Shown one piece after another: positions 27,163 to 36,248 of a stretch of DNA of 64,000 nucleotides. A model generated the notes under the pieces. It made no database searches and was not told where the DNA came from. It was given only the letters and a program-made list of their open reading frames with translations. Both the position numbers and the translations under genes were made by a program. The stretch lies in assembly GCF_012070565.1 (NCBI RefSeq), contig NZ_JAAQRO010000023.1, forward strand, positions 124,001 to 188,000. The letters run 5' to 3'. The number at the start of each line of letters is the position of its first letter. Position 1 is the stretch's first letter. This DNA is from Anaerosporobacter faecicola (GTDB taxonomy: Bacteria; Bacillota; Clostridia; Lachnospirales; Lachnospiraceae).

Positions 27163-30100
27163 TTACGAAAGATTTGATGTAGAACCCCACAATTGACTCA
27201 ACCGCTCTCTATTCATGAATCCTTCTTGCAAAAGTTGCCCTCCTTTTTTTCCTGCACCTGGTCCAAGTTCGATTAACCAGTCGCAATTTGCTACCATTTG
27301 CTTGTTATGCTCAATGGTTATCACCGTATTGCCTTCCTTAACCAAACGTTTCAAAAGAGTTAGTAACCGCTCAATATCCGAAAAATGTAACCCTGTTGTA
27401 GGTTCATCCAATAGATATAGGGTATTGTTTTTTTGCCCTTCCATCAATTCTGTCGCTAATTTTATTCTAGCAGCTTCTCCACCTGATAGTGTCATGGTAC
27501 TCTGTCCAATCTTCAGATAATCCAATCCCACTTCCACAAGCATTTGTAATTTTCTACAGATTTCATTATCCTCTTTCCAGAAATCCAACGCTTCTCCCAC
27601 TGATTGCTCCAACAGCTCTGCCACATTTTTTCCTCGATTCGTAATCTCCAAGACAGAATGTTTGTAGCGTTTTCCTTGACAGTCTGGACAAGGTAGCCAG
27701 GTATCGCCCGCATAAGCAACTTTATATCTTCCTTCTCCTTTACATGTAGAGCATTGACCAGCTTCATTATTAAAGCTGAACATTGCTTCATCAAACCCTC
27801 TCTCCTTTGCCAATTCTGTCATCGCCATATGTTTTCTAATTCCTTCCATGATTCCAATGTATGTGGCGATTACGGAACGTGATGTCTTACCAATTGGCTG
27901 TTGATCCACCAAAACAATCTTATGAAATGTACGGCTTTTCTTCATTTGTTCATAGATTTCTCCCTTAACTAAAGAAGTCTTTCCACTTCCACTCACACCA
28001 CATACACAAGTAATTCCTTGTTTCGGGAATCGAACGGATATATCTTTCAAATTATGTCGTTTCAGATGATTACAGGATAAAAATGTATCGGCTTCTACTG
28101 CATTTGTCAGATTGCCTTTTTCCCAATCTAATTGCAATCTCGTCTGCTGCATGCTATCCTCTTCACAAGATTTGGTGGAATAATTCGTATTCCCCATATA
28201 TTGATGAAGCTGCGTCCCTGCGTGTGAAAGCATTCCCTGAAGGCTACCTTCTCCCATAAGATATCCTCCTTCTTTTCCTGCTTTTGGACCTAATTCAATA
28301 ACATGGTCGGCTATTTTAATCATTTCTTCATTATGTTCCACCATAAGAATCGTATTGCCCTCATCTTTTAATTCCCGTAACAGATGTGCTACTTTTCTAT
28401 AATCTTTCGGGTGTAGTCCTTTTGATGGTTCATCAAAGATATAAAGAATACCTGACATCTGGTTTTGTAGTGCCGCCATTAACTTCAACCGTTGTCCTTC
28501 CCCACCAGATATATCTTTCGTACAACGATCAAATTCCAGTTCTTCGATTCCAAGATTTTCAGCGGACAGTGTCATCTCATACAATGTATTACGCGCCTCT
28601 TTTGTTGCATCCAATTCTCTTTGTGATAGTTGCTCTGACAGCGTAACCAGCCAGTGTCTTAACTCCAACCAGGTCATATGTGCCACTTCCGGGTAACGTT
28701 TCCCTTTTATAGTGACCAACCTTCCCTCCTGTCCAATTCGTTCTCCATGACATGCATGACAAGGAACAAAAGAAAGGTATTGTCTTAAGGAACGTGTTGA
28801 AGGATTCTCCTCATAGAATCTTTTGATGATTTCAATCGCACCTTCCACTTTTCTTGTTATTTCACCACTTCTCCCATTCTTGTCATTCTTGTATTGAAAG
28901 GTTACTTCCTCGTCGCAACCATATAAAATCTCTCGGCGAAAATCTTCTGGCAAGTCCTTCCATGGCGTATCTAAAGCAACCTCTCGTTTCCTAGCAAGCG
29001 CTACAACTTGCCCCTTCATCCAATTTGCATTTGGATTCTTAATAAACGTTCGTAAGTTTCCCCAGAAAGAAGACGCACCCTCTAATAGGGATTTATGTGG
29101 ATGTTCAACGATTGATTCTTCCTTAACATCCATTACTTCGCCTGTCCCATTGCAGATTGGACAACGGCTTTCTGCATCCACATAACTGAATGTTGCTGGC
29201 GTTAAGGAAAATAGTAATGTATCACAATGGTAGCATTTCTGACGTGTTTGCAATAAGATTTCTATTCCATCATTTGTTCTTCCATAAAGTGCTCCTTTTC
29301 CTTCTTTTAAGGCATACTCCACTCTTTGCTCTATATCCACTCCCTGAACCTGTCGTTTCTGTAAGTCTAGAACCTGTAGCTCTTCCTGCTTAACAATCTG
29401 AATAATTTTATCCGCACTTAATGGTAGTATTGCTTCCCCACAATTAGGGCAATGACGGACACCAATCGTCGCATAGATTTTTCGAAGATGTTCAAATGCA
29501 TTCGTATAGGTTCCAATCGTCGACTGGGCATTGGCATGGATTGCATCTTGGGATAAGAATACCACAGGTAGACAACCCGTCATTCCTTCCATCTTTGGTT
29601 TCGGTATCAATACCCCATCTTGATTCAAGAATTCCATACGACGCTTACATTCTGCATAAATCGTATCCTTCACCAGACTTGATTTTCCACTTCCACTTAC
29701 GCCAACGACTGCTGTGATCTTTCCATAAGGAATCGTCGTTTGAATTCCCTTTAGATTGTTCTCATATGCTCCCTTAACAAAAAGTGCCGACTTCTCTTTT
29801 CTTTCCATTTTCTCAGATATAACCGAATGCCTCTCCTCATTACTACTCTCTTTTTCTAAAATGTCTTCTAGCGGACTACGTTTCCATTGCATATCTTGCA
29901 CCTTCCTAGTCGGTTCCTTTTCCTCCAAAAACTTTGGCCAATGAGCAAGCCATTCAGGAACTTCTGCATTGAGCACCCGATCCTCCTGACCATATTCTAG
30001 AATTCCCATACAAGGTGTTTTATCAAAACACTCCATGTTTTCAAGATAGATTCGTTTGTTCTCCGTATCTACTCTCGTTACCTTGGTTACGGTCATAGCG

Positions 30101-30708
30101 ATTGGATTGGGACGAACGGGAGAACGAGAAGCAAAGATTCCTGTCCTTGGTGCATTCTCATAAGGTGGATCACATTGCGTTACTTTCCGATACTTCACAT
30201 CATCAAATCGATGGAACCACCAAATGACCTTAACATAATTTGACGTAAGATTCTTACACGAATCCAGTTGTAGATAGATTTTTCCGTTCGTATTACGAAT
30301 GCTTCCAATGGGCTTCATGTTGTAATATTCCGCATTTTCTTCCTGCTCTATGTTAATTTTTCTAGCTGTTGCTTCCTTACTAATCACCAACTTCTTTTTA
30401 TCTCCACTCTCCTCTAGATAACGAACGGTATCTTCACAAGGAAAATACGGTTTTAGATCCATTACTTCTCCCTCAATAAGCTCCTCACACAGCCCTTTTA
30501 CTAAAATGTAACCCTGCTTATGATCAACCAATAGAACTTGTGCTATCTGTACACCTAATTGCTTTTCTTCTCCCTTATCCACCGAAAATACATGGATATG
30601 ACTAAATAGCTCTACATACTTCAAAGCTTTCCGATATGAAGGTTTTATCAGAATAACTGTTTGATCCTCCTGTTTTCTTATCTCTCCAATCGAATATAAT
30701 TGAAACAA
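27163..30708 (-). CDS. Fusion of tandem TrmO-like domains with a UvrA-like ABC ATPase
   Basis: 1181 residues. Residues 1-97 look like a degenerate TrmO/YaeB fold (YSIGEIRKQ, FSHIHVFSV, VMDLKPYFPCED); residues 131-260 form a fuller one with MKPIGSIRN, VIWWFHRFDD and GIFASRSPVRPNPIAMT, the signature of the AdoMet-binding TrmO tRNA m6t6A37 methyltransferases. From about residue 308 a complete UvrA follows: GVSGSGKSS, zinc motifs CPNCG, CPICNGTG, CSTCKGEG and CPDCQGKR, two signature motifs ISGGEGQRLKL and LSGGEAARIKLA, FDEPSKGLHP and LDEPTTGLHF. At 875 residues this UvrA part is shorter than canonical UvrA (about 940) and resembles UvrA2/DrrC-type paralogues, which often lack the UvrB-binding region. 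Start is TTG 30708, with AAAGGGTGA 6 bases upstream. Role unknown: repair, drug tolerance or translation-linked. Confidence 0.9.
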   Translation of the reverse strand: MFQLYSIGEIRKQEDQTVILIKPSYRKALKYVELFSHIHVFSVDKGEEKQLGVQIAQVLLVDHKQGYILVKGLCEELIEGEVMDLKPYFPCEDTVRYLEESGDKKKLVISKEATARKINIEQEENAEYYNMKPIGSIRNTNGKIYLQLDSCKNLTSNYVKVIWWFHRFDDVKYRKVTQCDPPYENAPRTGIFASRSPVRPNPIAMTVTKVTRVDTENKRIYLENMECFDKTPCMGILEYGQEDRVLNAEVPEWLAHWPKFLEEKEPTRKVQDMQWKRSPLEDILEKESSNEERHSVISEKMERKEKSALFVKGAYENNLKGIQTTIPYGKITAVVGVSGSGKSSLVKDTIYAECKRRMEFLNQDGVLIPKPKMEGMTGCLPVVFLSQDAIHANAQSTIGTYTNAFEHLRKIYATIGVRHCPNCGEAILPLSADKIIQIVKQEELQVLDLQKRQVQGVDIEQRVEYALKEGKGALYGRTNDGIEILLQTRQKCYHCDTLLFSLTPATFSYVDAESRCPICNGTGEVMDVKEESIVEHPHKSLLEGASSFWGNLRTFIKNPNANWMKGQVVALARKREVALDTPWKDLPEDFRREILYGCDEEVTFQYKNDKNGRSGEITRKVEGAIEIIKRFYEENPSTRSLRQYLSFVPCHACHGERIGQEGRLVTIKGKRYPEVAHMTWLELRHWLVTLSEQLSQRELDATKEARNTLYEMTLSAENLGIEELEFDRCTKDISGGEGQRLKLMAALQNQMSGILYIFDEPSKGLHPKDYRKVAHLLRELKDEGNTILMVEHNEEMIKIADHVIELGPKAGKEGGYLMGEGSLQGMLSHAGTQLHQYMGNTNYSTKSCEEDSMQQTRLQLDWEKGNLTNAVEADTFLSCNHLKRHNLKDISVRFPKQGITCVCGVSGSGKTSLVKGEIYEQMKKSRTFHKIVLVDQQPIGKTSRSVIATYIGIMEGIRKHMAMTELAKERGFDEAMFSFNNEAGQCSTCKGEGRYKVAYAGDTWLPCPDCQGKRYKHSVLEITNRGKNVAELLEQSVGEALDFWKEDNEICRKLQMLVEVGLDYLKIGQSTMTLSGGEAARIKLATELMEGQKNNTLYLLDEPTTGLHFSDIERLLTLLKRLVKEGNTVITIEHNKQMVANCDWLIELGPGAGKKGGQLLQEGFMNRERLSQLWGSTSNLS

Positions 30709-30838
30709 TATCCATCACCCTTTCTAATCATCCTACTGCTATGTATTCACAAATTTCTAGGACCTAGTACAACGGTTCCATTTGTATCCGTCGTTGTCCT
30801 ACTCACAAGATAAACCATCACATGATGTGAGAGTCAAG

Positions 30839-30876
30839 AAAAAAATCGAACAATCCTATGGTATTCGGATCATTCG
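30839..30876 (-). terminator. Probable terminator after the cupin gene
   Basis: CGAACAATCC (30847) can pair with GGATCATTCG (to 30876) with a 2-base internal mismatch; on the minus strand it is followed by ATTTTTTTCTT. It lies about 100 bases past the cupin stop. The remainder of the 270-base gap up to the UvrA-like gene start shows only a short palindrome CACATGATGTG near 30820. Confidence 0.55.
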
Positions 30877-30978
30877 ATTCGTTTTTCTGATACATGTAGT
30901 TAGGACGACACGCCAATTGAAAGGAAGGCATTCACAAAACAATCACTTCTAAAGTATATTTTAATTCTGGTTCTTCCT

Positions 30979-31362
30979 CTAACATAATGCAGGGAAAAAT
31001 TTAGCAAAGAGATATAAACCGTCTTTTCCCGCTTTGACTTCATGTGGTACTCCAGCTGGCATAATAGAAATCGTTCCAACCTGATAGGTTAAGTTCACAC
31101 CGTTATTCACACAGATTCCCTCACCACCGACTACTTCATGCGTTTCTAATTGTGTTGCATGTATGTGATTTCCTATTGCACAGTTAGGAGCAATTCGAAC
31201 CAAATGATAACTATATGCTCCCTCCGTATCCTTTGCCGTTACGATATGCTTCAATTCAACACCTTGAAAAGTTGGGTGCTTTGACCACTCCACCTCTTGA
31301 AATGCTACTTTTTTCTCTGGTAATACCAGCGCACCTTGCTCAAATGCTTCAAATGTATTCAT
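30979..31362 (-). CDS. Cupin-domain protein
   Basis: A 127-residue single-domain cupin. Landmarks are NHIHATQLETHEVVGGEG (first cupin motif, with possible metal His/Glu) and SIMPAGVPHEVKAGKDG (second motif). Such proteins bind a metal and often act as isomerases, oxygenases or sensors; the substrate is unknown. ATG 31362 has GAGGTGG in front and is preferred to GTG 31371. It is monocistronic; the 270 bases between its start and the AraC gene downstream boundary at 31632 hold its promoter region and nothing coding. Confidence 0.85.
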   Translation of the reverse strand: MNTFEAFEQGALVLPEKKVAFQEVEWSKHPTFQGVELKHIVTAKDTEGAYSYHLVRIAPNCAIGNHIHATQLETHEVVGGEGICVNNGVNLTYQVGTISIMPAGVPHEVKAGKDGLYLFAKFFPALC

Positions 31363-31631
31363 TACTGCCACCTCATTCTTCCTATTTCGAAATCCTTCAA
31401 ATCTATATGATCAGTATATCACCAAATCTTGGATAGAAGTTTTTCGATAGCATTATATTACAATACAAAATAAATGTAGTATTGTATAAAATTGCACTCT
31501 TTTGCTATCCATAATTTGTCTAATCAACTTCATAAAAACTTGCTATTATAATTGATGGAAGAAGGATGCACAATAATGACTGCCACCCATGAAATATCAC
31601 ACAAATAAGGCAAAGATCAATAACACAACCA

Positions 31632-32369
31632 TCACTCTAGATGGATAATTGACGCAACATATTCCCCTGGGGATATTCCAACTGTATCCGTAAACACTCT
31701 AGTAAAATGACTTTGATCATAAAATCCTGTTGCTGTGGCAACTTCCGCAATTTTTTCACCTTCCTGCAACATTTGTTTTGCTTTTCGTATCCGATTCTGC
31801 ATCTGGAATTTGTGTGGAGTAAGACCAATGCTTTCTTTAAACTTTCGAATCATATAATATTTACTAATGAATACTTCATTCGCCAACTTCTCCAGATTCA
31901 TTTCTTTTTCCGGTTCTGAAACGAATAATTCTTTTAGCTGCCCCATCTCCTTCGTTAATGCAATTTTTTCTGTCTTTTGATAGTAAAGCATCTCATATGC
32001 ATGTAGGAAGGAATCCGCCTTTTCTTTCTCTATATGTCCATTCGCTATAATCTGGTTGAGGCATTCTTGTATGACTGCCTTCCCCTCTTCAAGGGAACAC
32101 GCATGAAGCATGTTTGTTCCAAGGCATAAGGACAATACCGTTGTATGTTCTTCCTCTTGGTAAACTGCATGTGTTTTTAAGATTGGAATCCAATAGAGAT
32201 CATCTTTTTCACAGGTCCATTCTTCCTCGTTAGTAGCAATTCGTATTCTTCCACTACAAACGAAACCAATGATATACTTTGATACATGATTATGTTTCTC
32301 ATAATCTTTCTTTTCATGATCATTCCATACGAATTCAAAATCATATGCTTTCATCTTATAGTATTGCAC
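31632..32369 (-). CDS. AraC-family transcriptional regulator with cupin sensor
   Basis: A 245-residue regulator: cupin domain (MKAYDFEFVW, EKHNHVSKYIIGFVCSG) and a C-terminal AraC domain with ANEVFISKYYMIRKFKESIG and VATATGFYDQSHFTRVFTDTVG. The start appears to be GTG 32369, which has AGGGAG at an 8-base spacing; the in-frame ATG five codons later has none. It follows the MerR regulator gene by 18 bases, so two regulators share a transcript. Confidence 0.9.
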   Translation of the reverse strand: MQYYKMKAYDFEFVWNDHEKKDYEKHNHVSKYIIGFVCSGRIRIATNEEEWTCEKDDLYWIPILKTHAVYQEEEHTTVLSLCLGTNMLHACSLEEGKAVIQECLNQIIANGHIEKEKADSFLHAYEMLYYQKTEKIALTKEMGQLKELFVSEPEKEMNLEKLANEVFISKYYMIRKFKESIGLTPHKFQMQNRIRKAKQMLQEGEKIAEVATATGFYDQSHFTRVFTDTVGISPGEYVASIIHLE

Positions 32370-32387
32370 GTTGATTTCTCCCTTCTG

Positions 32388-33197
32388 CTATACAGTGGAT
32401 TCTAATGGAATCTGCAATTCGGTTATGTATTCCTCCGGATTCTCAGTATGACACATGGATACATGGCAGATCTGTCTGTTTTCTCCTGCCATTTTATATT
32501 CGGGATGTTGTTCTAACCAATATGCAAATTGACGATACGCTGGAGATATATTTGCATATGGTCCATAGATCATAAAACTTGCAGCAACTGGAACTTCTTC
32601 AATCTGTCTGCAGATGACATTCCCATTCTTCGCTTCCCATTGTCCGTCAATCACAACACAAGCTTCAATATCAACATTTTCCTCCCGATAGTCCAGATCA
32701 TGATAAACAGAAAAACTCATATGTCCTTCCAAACCTGAAGTTGTTTCCATTAACTCCTTCCATAACTCTTCTTCACAGTAGTAGTTCTTCATCACTCTTC
32801 GCAAGGAAAGCACATAATATGCAGGAATCTTCTTCAAAACAATCTGAACCTGTGGTTCCTCTTGTTTATCCCAATCTTGTAGGTATCCTTGAATCTGACG
32901 ATACCGTTCTTGTTCTTGCTCAATCGCTTTCTGGGTTCGAACTAATTGATTTTCCAACATATCTCTCACACGGTCAGGCTCCCAGTTGATTAGCAACTCC
33001 TTAATCTCTTTTACAGATAAACCTAGATTTTTCAAGATAAGTACTCGATTCAATTGTTCAATCTGTTCTGCAGTATACATTCGATACCCATTCTGTTCAT
33101 CAATACAAGCAGGGATTAAGATTCTCTGTTCGTCATAATAACGCAACATACGAATAGAAACTTGTGTAATCTTTGAAAACTCTCCGATTCGAAACAT
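32388..33197 (-). CDS. MerR-family regulator with GyrI-like effector domain
   Basis: A 269-residue BmrR-type regulator. Residues 1-75 are a MerR winged helix (MFRIGEFSKITQVSIRMLRYYDE), followed by a coiled-coil linker (LENQLVRTQKAIEQEQERYRQIQ) and a GyrI/AraC-effector-like domain that typically binds cationic drugs (VPVAASFMIYGPYANISPAYRQFAYWL). AAGGAGGATC precedes the ATG. It leads a MerR-AraC pair. Target is unknown, but regulators of this type normally sense hydrophobic drugs and activate exporters. Confidence 0.92.
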   Translation of the reverse strand: MFRIGEFSKITQVSIRMLRYYDEQRILIPACIDEQNGYRMYTAEQIEQLNRVLILKNLGLSVKEIKELLINWEPDRVRDMLENQLVRTQKAIEQEQERYRQIQGYLQDWDKQEEPQVQIVLKKIPAYYVLSLRRVMKNYYCEEELWKELMETTSGLEGHMSFSVYHDLDYREENVDIEACVVIDGQWEAKNGNVICRQIEEVPVAASFMIYGPYANISPAYRQFAYWLEQHPEYKMAGENRQICHVSMCHTENPEEYITELQIPLESTV

Positions 33198-33309
33198 ATC
33201 TGATCCTCCTTTTTTATCGGTTGGTACATAGCACTTGCTAATTTGTTTTTCTTTTATTGAATAATTACGGTATTATCAATATGAATTTCGATTCTTTATA
33301 ATGGAACAC

Positions 33310-34092
33310 CTAGCCTAAAGCTACATCTAACGTCATCATAAGTGTAAATCCTACTGCAAAGAAGATGGTTCCTATATTGGAATGTTCTCCTTCAGACATC
33401 TCTGGAATCAGCTCTTCCACCACCACATAAAGCATTGCTCCAGCTGCAAAACTTAATAGGTAAGGAAGGGTTGGAACTACAATTCCAGCTGCCAGTACAG
33501 TAATAACAGCTGCGATTGGTTCCACAATACCAGATAAAATACCATATAAAAATGCTTTTGGTTTTTTAACGCCCTCCGCTAAAAGTGGCATTGATATAAT
33601 CGCTCCTTCTGGGAAGTTCTGAATTGCAATCCCAATTGCTAATACAAGCGCTCCCATTGCTGTAATCTGGTTACTGTCAGACAAAAAACCTGCATAAACA
33701 ACGCCCACTGCCATACCTTCTGGTATATTATGAAGCGTTACCGCAAGTAAAAGCATCGTTGTCTTATTTAATTTGCTATTAGGACCTTCCTTCTTTTCGC
33801 TATTCATATGAAGATGTGGAATTACATGATCAAGAAGTAATAAAAATCCAATCCCAATCCAGAAACCGATTACACCAGGTACAAAGGACCACTTGCCCAT
33901 AGATTCCGACTGCTCCATTGCAGGAATCAACAAACTCCATATGGAAGCGGCTACCATCACTCCTGCAGCAAAACCCGTTAGCGCACGCTGAAGTTGTTTC
34001 CCTAGGGATTTCTTCAAAAAGAAAACACAACCAGCACCCAACAAAGTTCCTAAAAATGGTATTAATATTCCTTTCATAACAATTGCATTCAT
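33310..34092 (-). CDS. ZIP-family divalent metal transporter (GufA/ZupT-like)
   Basis: A 260-residue protein with about eight membrane helices and the ZIP metal-site motifs HNIPEGMAVGVVYAGF (helix 4) and IQNFPEGAIISMPL (helix 5). A short histidine-bearing cytoplasmic loop HVIPHLHMNSEKKEG lies before helix 4. It imports zinc or another divalent ion. Single gene, with AGAGGGG upstream. No zinc-type operator was recognised in front of it. Confidence 0.92.
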   Translation of the reverse strand: MNAIVMKGILIPFLGTLLGAGCVFFLKKSLGKQLQRALTGFAAGVMVAASIWSLLIPAMEQSESMGKWSFVPGVIGFWIGIGFLLLLDHVIPHLHMNSEKKEGPNSKLNKTTMLLLAVTLHNIPEGMAVGVVYAGFLSDSNQITAMGALVLAIGIAIQNFPEGAIISMPLLAEGVKKPKAFLYGILSGIVEPIAAVITVLAAGIVVPTLPYLLSFAAGAMLYVVVEELIPEMSEGEHSNIGTIFFAVGFTLMMTLDVALG

Positions 34093-34130
34093 TGAATACC
34101 CCTCTCTTATCGTAACGGTCGTTTCACCTC

Positions 34131-34316
34131 TTATAAATCTAGTTCAAAAATTAGATCCATATCTTTAATTTTCCCATAGTCACTAATTTTTGTAGGAATG
34201 AACCCGACGTAACGATACCCTTTCGCAGCATATTGATTAATGATTTCTCTATGTTCTTCTGATTTTGCACCACAGAATTTACTAATATGTACATTCACGT
34301 ATTCATACTGTTTCAT
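34131..34316 (-). CDS. DUF4177-family small protein
   Basis: A 61-residue protein starting MKQYEYVNVHISKF and containing EIINQYAAKGYRYVGFIPTK, the compact alpha/beta layout of DUF4177, a widespread Firmicute family of unknown function. ATG 34316 has AAAGGAGACGATAAG; a longer start at 34346 has none. It lies upstream of the ZIP transporter gene on the same strand (38-base gap) and may be cotranscribed with it. Confidence 0.85.
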   Translation of the reverse strand: MKQYEYVNVHISKFCGAKSEEHREIINQYAAKGYRYVGFIPTKISDYGKIKDMDLIFELDL

Positions 34317-34557
34317 CTTATCGTCTCCTTTTCTTGTTTCGTACATAATCGATTTGATACCACTTTATCTTAACATGATTTCCTGCTTTATTCAATTTTT
34401 AACTTGCTTCATAGATACAGACCATGTATGATACAAGTATGTTTAACTTCAATAAACTTAATGAAACAATTACTCGTAAGGCATCCTATACTTTCAATAA
34501 TAATAATAATACAATTTACTCTTATGAATACAATTCGTTAGAAAGGAAGAAATCCCT

Positions 34558-35229
34558 ATGAAACCAGATGCTTTCGCATTCATTAAATCTTCTCTATCTT
34601 TTTGGAATCATCTTACCGAAGATCAAAAAGAATATTTACTCGACAACTCTAAAGTAAGCACTATTACAAAAGGTCAGACCCTCCGGGATCCAGGAAATGA
34701 ATGCATGGGTCTCCTTCTTATAAAAAGTGGAGTCATTCGCACGTATATCACTTCAGAAGAAGGACGAGAAATCACACTCTATCGCCTTGAATCTGGAGAT
34801 GTGTGTGTATTATCGGCTTCCTGTGTTCTACAAACCATTGATTTTGATGTCTCCATCGATACAGAAACGGATTGTGAACTTCTTCAGCTTAGTGCAGCTG
34901 CATTTTCAAAGTTGTCTGCCGAAAATGTCTACGTTGAACTCTATTCATACAAATTAGCAACAGAGCGCTTTTCCGATGTGATGTGGGCAATGCAACAGAT
35001 TTTATTTACCAGTTTTGACAAAAGACTTGCTGCATTTTTATTAGAGGAGTCCAGACGTTCTGGCTCTTTACAACTAACCTTTACCCAGGAACAGATTGCC
35101 AAATACTTAGGTTCTGCTAGAGAAGTTGTATCAAGAATGTTGAATTACTTTTCAAAAGAAGGACTTGTAGAATTAGCAAGAGGGACCATAACCATTCGCG
35201 ATTGTAAACGATTACGCTCCCTTATATAA
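34558..35229 (+). CDS. Crp/Fnr-family transcriptional regulator
   Basis: A 223-residue plus-strand regulator. The cNMP-binding-type beta-barrel includes KGQTLRDPGNECMGLLLIKSG and GREITLYRLESGDVCVLSASC; the C-terminal winged helix has LTFTQEQIAKYLGSAREVVSRMLNYF, a typical Crp recognition helix. The barrel contains cysteines at C82/C87-like positions (DVCVLSASCVL) seen in several Clostridial redox-type members. AAAGGAAG precedes the ATG. It stands alone, divergent from DUF4177; the 241-base gap between them contains an (AAT)n run and presumably both promoters. Confidence 0.92.
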   Translation: MKPDAFAFIKSSLSFWNHLTEDQKEYLLDNSKVSTITKGQTLRDPGNECMGLLLIKSGVIRTYITSEEGREITLYRLESGDVCVLSASCVLQTIDFDVSIDTETDCELLQLSAAAFSKLSAENVYVELYSYKLATERFSDVMWAMQQILFTSFDKRLAAFLLEESRRSGSLQLTFTQEQIAKYLGSAREVVSRMLNYFSKEGLVELARGTITIRDCKRLRSLI

Positions 35230-35311
35230 AGCAACTACTGTTTAAGTCCTGTATTATCTCTTGCCTTTTTCAAGTTGCTTGCCTTATTAATATATTAAAA
35301 ATGTACAAGTC

Positions 35312-36067
35312 TTATTCTTTTCCTACAATCTTTTTAAATTTTGGTAATGATAATATTTCATGGGTAAGAAATTTACCATCACAGAACAGGCTAAAGGTAG
35401 TAAACGGCGCTGGTGCTTCTTGCGCCTGTTTTGTGTTTTTAAATTGAATTGCCTGAAAAGGTATATTTTGTTCTTTTGCATATTCTGCTAATAGAGGAAC
35501 ATATCGTGCGGTAAACGGACATGCAGAAGAATAATAAAGAACATATCCTTTTTCCTTGATTTGAGGATGTCGTACGTTTTCCTTAAATCGTGGTATTTCC
35601 CCTTCCTGTTTCTTCTCAAAATAATATGTATAAAGTGTATAAAATGGATCTGCATGATCCACACATTCAAACCCAAGATGTGTTAAAAACTTGGGATCTG
35701 CTAAAAAAGGACGTTTCTTATCAGCGGATAGGATACACAATCCTTTCCTACCTTTTTCTTTTGCATCTTGAATACATTGCTGTAACAATTCTCCTGCATA
35801 ACCATGTCCTACAAATTGTCCAGAAACCCATAAGCAGTCGATGAACATATAACCATTTGCCTCAATAGGTGTCCAAGCATGTTCCGCTGGTGCATATTGG
35901 ATAAAACATTTTCCCCTTGCATCGGCTTTTAGAAACACAAGTCCTTCTTTCATTCGTTCTCTAAGCCAAGTTTTCTTTGATTGAACCTGACAATCTGTAT
36001 TCTTCGTAATAGCACAACAGATATGCTCCTCTTCTAAATTCTCTTCGGTAATCTTAATATACTCCAT
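35312..36067 (-). CDS. GNAT N-acetyltransferase with YoaP domain
   Basis: A 251-residue protein. Residues 1-150 are a GNAT fold (CLWVSGQFVGHGYAGELLQQCIQDA, the acetyl-CoA loop region V/GHGYAG); the C-terminal 90 residues (VLYYSSACPFTARYVPLLAEYAKE) resemble a thioredoxin-like YoaP domain with SACPFT in place of CxxC. The two-domain layout matches the YoaP family. Substrate unknown. Start ATG 36067 has GGGAGGA before it. Monocistronic; the next gene upstream is 181 bases away. Confidence 0.88.
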   Translation of the reverse strand: MEYIKITEENLEEEHICCAITKNTDCQVQSKKTWLRERMKEGLVFLKADARGKCFIQYAPAEHAWTPIEANGYMFIDCLWVSGQFVGHGYAGELLQQCIQDAKEKGRKGLCILSADKKRPFLADPKFLTHLGFECVDHADPFYTLYTYYFEKKQEGEIPRFKENVRHPQIKEKGYVLYYSSACPFTARYVPLLAEYAKEQNIPFQAIQFKNTKQAQEAPAPFTTFSLFCDGKFLTHEILSLPKFKKIVGKE

Positions 36068-36248
36068 CTATATCCTCCCAATGATATTCTTAATTACTTG
36101 TGCGCCAGCAAAAATCTTACAAAACTCACAATCCCCTATAAAAATCCTTAACCACATTGGCACGAGTATTGTAGACCAATTACATGTTACAAGAATAGTA
36201 TACCACAATAACCTGACAACAGTCTGTCAGATTAAAATCACTTTTGAT

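Noticed and set aside
35231-35278. GCAACT/AGTTGC pairing after the plus-strand Crp/Fnr gene as a terminator
   Set aside because: Six-base stem with a loop of more than 30 bases and no clear T-run directly after it.
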